Shown here: one piece after another, positions 7,246-8,735 of the stretch | Layout: each line of letters opens with the position of its first letter | How positions within the stretch are numbered: the stretch's first letter is position 1 | NCBI GenBank assembly: GCA_905210885.1 | Contig: CAJLYO010000063.1 | Location: forward strand, 1-8,735 | Length of the DNA: 8,735 bases | Source: an uncultured Eubacteriales bacterium | Lineage (GTDB): Bacteria > Bacillota > Clostridia > Monoglobales > Firm-18 | Direction of reading: 5' to 3' | Translations under genes and position numbers: made by a program | The notes under the pieces: generated by a model | The model's database searches: none | What the model saw: the letters and a program-made list of their open reading frames with translations, nothing else | What the model was told of the DNA's origin: nothing

Positions 7246-7902
7246 TCACCTGTAAAGTGAGCCAAATTTATTAAGCGGCCACAGTCTGAACTGCGCCTTG
7301 CCCACAAGTCTGTCATTTCCTACGCAGCCGAAATCGTTGTCATAATCGCCAACATCCACCGAGCGGCAGTCATGGCTGTGGGTTCTGTTATCGCCCATAG
7401 CAAAGAAATGACCCTTCGGCACGGTAATGGGGAACTGAACGGGATTTTGCGGCGAGTATGTGGTAATATTCGGCGCATTATCGGCACCGGTAAAAGGCGA
7501 AAGATAGCTTTCGTCAATAACTTTGCCGTCAACGGTTACTTTGCCGCCTTCCGTTATATCAACGGTCTGTCCCTCTGTTGCTATAATACGTTTTATAAAA
7601 GGACGGCTTGAGTCGCGCTCGGGAGTAAAAACAACGATATCCCCCTGTTTCGGCGTGTACATAAGCCTTGAAACAAACAGCCTGTCGCCGGTATGCAGGG
7701 TATTCTCCATGGAAGGTCCCTGGACGAGAGCAAGCGTAAAGATAAATGTGCGTATAATCAAAGCGATAACAACGGCGAAAACAATAGCCTGAATCCACTC
7801 TACCGCTTCTTTTTTCCAGTTAAAAGACGGGCTTTCGGGCGCCTCGGGTGCGACCTCAGTAAAAGCCTCGGTTTCATTATTATTCATTTCATTTTCAGAC
7901 AT
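7246..7902 (-). CDS. lepB: Type I signal peptidase
   Basis: LepB is the membrane-bound Ser/Lys protease that removes signal peptides from exported proteins. The 218-residue product has an acidic, low-complexity N-terminus of about 28 residues, one membrane segment at about 37-59, the nucleophile in QGPSMENTL (Ser64), and the general base in FIKRIIATEGQ (Lys104). Box E reads MGDNRTHSHDCRS (169-181), with Cys179 where most members have Ser in DSR. About eight extra residues (VDVGDYDN) precede the FGCVGNDRLVGKA segment. The family has one predicted membrane anchor in Gram-positive bacteria, as here. GGAGG (7917-7913) lies 10 nt before the ATG at 7902; a better spaced ATG is out of frame. It follows rplS by 75 nt and precedes rbgA by 4 nt. 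Confidence 0.94.
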   Translation of the reverse strand: MSENEMNNNETEAFTEVAPEAPESPSFNWKKEAVEWIQAIVFAVVIALIIRTFIFTLALVQGPSMENTLHTGDRLFVSRLMYTPKQGDIVVFTPERDSSRPFIKRIIATEGQTVDITEGGKVTVDGKVIDESYLSPFTGADNAPNITTYSPQNPVQFPITVPKGHFFAMGDNRTHSHDCRSVDVGDYDNDFGCVGNDRLVGKAQFRLWPLNKFGSLYR

Positions 7903-7907
7903 AGCAT
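7884..7907 (-). other. Seven-codon mini-ORF overlapping the lepB start
   Basis: An ATG at 7907-7905 lies 5 nt after GGAGG, closer to the usual spacing than the lepB ATG at 7902 (10 nt). It is out of frame with lepB and reads MLCLKMK before a TGA at 7886-7884. That TGA overlaps the ATG of lepB Met6 as ATGA. It could be a small translational modulator or simply chance. Confidence 0.2.
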
Positions 7908-7921
7908 GAAAACCTCCAAAC

Positions 7922-7944
7922 GCTGAAACGCCGAAAGGCGCAGC
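7922..7944 (-). promoter_or_regulatory. Small GC-rich hairpin between rplS and lepB
   Basis: In the 75-nt gap, CGCC-TTTC-GGCG on the minus strand (7940-7929) is a tight 4-bp stem, and flanking GCTG (7944-7941) can pair with CAGC (7925-7922) across TTT. Only UUUCAGCGUUUGG follows, which is a poor U tract. It may act as a weak attenuator or RNA stability element that lowers lepB relative to rplS, but not as a strong terminator. Confidence 0.3.
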
Positions 7945-7977
7945 TTAATAACAAGCAACGCCCTCCGTAAATTTCGA

Positions 7978-8319
7978 TTAAAGTCTTTCTTTTACCTTAG
8001 CAGCCTTACCTACTCTATCACGTAAGTAATACAGCTTAGCACGGCGAACTTTACCGTGTCTTACGATTTCAATGCGGTCAATGTAAGGTGAGTTGATTAA
8101 GAAAATCTTTTCAACGCCTACGCCGTATGAAACTCTGCGAACCGTAAATGTTTCAGCAATTCCGCCGCCCTTTTTACGGATAACGGTACCTTCAAACATC
8201 TGGATTCTTTCTCTTGTTCCCTCTTTTACCTTAATGTACACCTTAACGGTATCACCGATGGCAATAGCGGGCAAATCATTTCTGATTTGTTCCTGACCGA
8301 TTGTGTCAAGCAAGTTCAT
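7978..8319 (-). CDS. rplS: 50S ribosomal protein L19
   Basis: L19 sits at the interface of the 30S and 50S subunits. The 113-residue product is of normal length (113-120). It shows the family pattern throughout: GDTVKVYIKVKEG near residue 22, an FEGTVIRKKGGG strand-turn, TVRRVSYGVGVEKIF, INSPYIDRIE, and the basic end GKVRRAKLYYLRDRVGKAAK. The start at 8319 follows AAGGAAG at 6-7 nt spacing. In many Firmicutes rplS follows rpsP-rimM-trmD; here it is the first gene after its own promoter, with a tspO remnant upstream and lepB, rbgA, rnhB and yraN downstream. Confidence 0.98.
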   Translation of the reverse strand: MNLLDTIGQEQIRNDLPAIAIGDTVKVYIKVKEGTRERIQMFEGTVIRKKGGGIAETFTVRRVSYGVGVEKIFLINSPYIDRIEIVRHGKVRRAKLYYLRDRVGKAAKVKERL

Positions 8320-8389
8320 TTTTATCTTCCTTTCCTAAAGACATTCTTGTCCGTAATCAACGGTACAGAGGACTGCCCCACATAAATGC
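8320..8389 (-). promoter_or_regulatory. rplS 5' leader, possible L19 autoregulatory RNA
   Basis: The predicted rplS transcript has a leader of about 70 nt. It contains a clear stem: GU-(A)-CCGU, loop UGAUU, ACGGAC (8366-8349) with one bulged A. Upstream, GGGGCAGUCCUC contains UCCU, which is complementary to the AGGA at the edge of the Shine-Dalgarno region (AGGAAAGGAAG, near 8336-8326), so an alternative fold could cover the ribosome binding site. L19 leaders with autoregulatory function are a known Firmicute RNA family. Membership is inferred from position and structure, not from a covariance search. Confidence 0.35.
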
Positions 8390-8395
8390 TATAAG

Positions 8396-8424
8396 ATTAT
8401 AACACATTTTCCCGGAAAATGCAA
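8396..8424 (-). promoter_or_regulatory. rplS operon promoter (sigma-A type, extended -10)
   Basis: The minus strand shows TTGCAT (8424-8419), a 17-nt spacer, and a perfect TATAAT (8401-8396). The -10 is preceded by TG one base away (TGTTATAAT), an extended -10 element that would make up for the weak -35. Initiation is expected around 8389. It is the only strong-looking minus-strand promoter to the right of lepB and probably drives rplS-lepB-rbgA-rnhB-yraN and perhaps beyond. Confidence 0.65.
8405..8421. repeat. 17-bp palindrome between the -35 and -10 of the rplS promoter
   Basis: CATTTTCC (8405-8412) and GGAAAATG (8414-8421) are a perfect inverted repeat of 8 bp around one central base. It occupies nearly the whole spacer of the rplS promoter. 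The one-base centre rules out a stable RNA hairpin of full length, so a dimeric DNA-binding protein is the more natural reader. No regulator is identified in the window. Confidence 0.45.
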
Positions 8425-8433
8425 GCATTTTTT

Positions 8434-8598
8434 TCAATTAAGATAAAAAATCATAAAATTCAGATATCCGGCAAATATTATCCACAGAATATACGGTACC
8501 ATAAGCCACGCCGCGGTTTTTGAAACCTTGGCGAAATAACACGCCGTGCATACAGCAAGCAAAAGCAGCAGCACAAGCCACCAAAAAGAAAAGAAAAA
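8434..8598 (-). pseudogene. 3' remnant of a TspO/MBR family membrane protein gene
   Basis: The last 54 codons before the TGA at 8436-8434 encode FFFSFWWLVLLLLLLAVC, then TACYFAKVSKTAAWLMVPY and ILWIIFAGYLNFMIFYLN. This matches the C-terminal two membrane helices of TspO (tryptophan-rich sensory protein/peripheral benzodiazepine receptor family), including the F-x-K/R-V/I-S-K turn and the PYxLWxxFAxYLNxxI end. TspO proteins are about 150-160 residues with five helices. Here the frame stays open to the right edge (8735), but upstream of the FFF the translation is polar and not TspO-like, and its DNA carries the repeats described beyond 8598. I infer that an insertion removed or separated the first three helices. 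If the rest lies beyond an inserted element, this is an interrupted gene rather than a deletion. Confidence 0.6.
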
Positions 8599-8635
8599 TG
8601 TTAACTCTTTCTTGACAAATGGGTTGACATTTGGA
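8597..8635 (+). repeat. Bipartite repeat unit, copy 1
   Basis: AATGTTAAC (8597-8605), 16 nt, GGTTGACATTTGGA (8622-8635). Both blocks recur with identical 16-nt spacing at 8663-8701, while the 16 nt between them are not conserved. The two blocks are also nearly inverted repeats of each other (AATGTTAAC against GTTGACATT). The interior holds a further near-copy of the second block, TTGACAAATGGG (8612-8623), in direct tandem with it. Confidence 0.75.
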
Positions 8636-8652
8636 AGAAAGTCGGGTATTCT
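8624..8652 (+). promoter_or_regulatory. Rightward sigma-A type promoter
   Basis: A perfect TTGACA (8624-8629) is followed by 17 nt and TATTCT (8647-8652), 4 of 6 matches to TATAAT. Initiation near 8659 would give a leader of about 50-60 nt holding repeat copy 2. The -35 hexamer is part of repeat copy 1, so whatever binds the repeats should also control this promoter. TATAAT at 8675-8680 has no matching -35. Confidence 0.55.
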
Positions 8653-8662
8653 TAATCGGATG

Positions 8663-8701
8663 AATGTTAACCGATATAATCCGAACAGGTTGACATTTGG
8701 A
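8663..8701 (+). repeat. Bipartite repeat unit, copy 2
   Basis: AATGTTAAC (8663-8671), 16 nt, GGTTGACATTTGGA (8688-8701), the second copy at an offset of exactly 66 bp. In this copy AATGTTAACC (8663-8672) and GGTTGACATT (8688-8697) can pair over 10 positions with one G-U pair, so a plus-strand transcript could fold a hairpin that ends 6 nt before the GGAGG at 8704. Confidence 0.75.
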
Positions 8702-8703
8702 TA

Positions 8704-8735
8704 GGAGGTGTGGAAACTGAACGGTTTCTTACAAC
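8704..8735 (+). CDS. Ribosome binding site and first codons of a rightward gene cut by the window edge
   Basis: GGAGG (8704-8708) is the strongest plus-strand Shine-Dalgarno sequence in the window and follows the rightward promoter. The start is uncertain. CTG at 8717 has ideal 8-nt spacing and reads LNGFLQ (Met if used as start). GTG at 8710 reads VETERFLTT but is only 1 nt from GGAGG. The third frame meets a stop. No product can be named from so few residues; a transposase or regulator is expected from context. Confidence 0.3.

Larger units (their letters stand above)
8599..8735 (+). mobile_element. Probable left end of an insertion element (possibly IS21-like), continuing beyond the window
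   Basis: TspO homology ends at 8598 and the next bases are TGTTAAC. From here two copies of a bipartite unit follow exactly 66 bp apart, along with a plus-strand promoter and a strong ribosome binding site pointing inward. Several ordered repeats at each end, a 5'-TG tip, and a transposase gene reading inward are typical of IS21-family elements. No transposase residues can be read, as only 19-26 coding bases are in view. The call therefore rests on the junction, the repeats and the gene orientation. A native regulated promoter beside a decayed tspO is the alternative. Confidence 0.45.

Noticed and set aside
7242..7316. N-terminal extension of RbgA starting at 7316
   Set aside because: The extra 25 residues overlap lepB and are not found in the family; AGGTGA before the ATG at 7241 and the NIQWFPGHM start decide for the shorter form.
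8416..8431. AAAATGC-AA-GCATTTT followed by Ts as a plus-strand terminator
   Set aside because: The loop would be two bases unless GC pairs open, the stem is nearly all A-T, and no plus-strand gene precedes it. It also overlaps the rplS promoter elements.
8612..8623. TTGACA at 8612-8617 as the -35 of a second rightward promoter
   Set aside because: The bases at the -10 position (8635-8640) are AAGAAA, so it is better read as a degenerate repeat block.

Overview
The window looks like chromosome of an endospore-forming, anaerobic-type Firmicute (class Clostridia, plausibly the Oscillospiraceae/Ruminococcaceae area). The reasons are a spoIIM gene, the Firmicute-typical order rplS-lepB-rbgA-rnhB-yraN, strong GGAGG-type ribosome binding sites, AT-rich promoters and moderate GC. 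Species cannot be read from it.

All complete genes lie on the minus strand, so they are transcribed from right to left. In that order: a 3' remnant of a tspO-like membrane protein gene (8434-8598); rplS (ribosomal protein L19) behind a good sigma-A promoter and a ~70-nt leader; lepB (signal peptidase I); rbgA (50S assembly GTPase); rnhB (RNase HII); yraN (UPF0102 nuclease-fold protein); an M19 dipeptidase; a class I aspartate-type aminotransferase with its own candidate promoter; purB (adenylosuccinate lyase); proC (pyrroline-5-carboxylate reductase); yhbY (ribosome-associated RNA-binding protein); a small relic resembling the end of an XRE/Cro-CI regulator; and spoIIM, which runs off the left edge. 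Gaps are mostly 2-18 nt and rbgA/rnhB overlap by 4 nt, so this reads as one or two long operons. The rplS-yraN half serves ribosome assembly, protein export and nucleic-acid maintenance. The aspC-purB-proC half is amino-acid and purine metabolism: the aminotransferase can supply the aspartate consumed in the two purine steps whose products PurB cleaves.

The least ordinary parts are the two edges. On the right, TspO homology stops abruptly at about 8598. From there a 39-bp bipartite motif (AATGTTAAC, 16 nt, GGTTGACATTTGGA) occurs twice exactly 66 bp apart, around a plus-strand promoter and a ribosome binding site for a gene that leaves the window. I read this as the left end of an insertion element, possibly IS21-like, that truncated tspO. 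On the left, the spoIIM ribosome binding site is one arm of a 10-bp hairpin, and a candidate promoter lies across the other arm and the loop. Read-through mRNA could therefore hide the site while a dedicated spoIIM transcript would leave it free.

I see no CRISPR array, tRNA, rRNA, defence system or secondary-metabolite cluster, and no clearly new multi-gene system.
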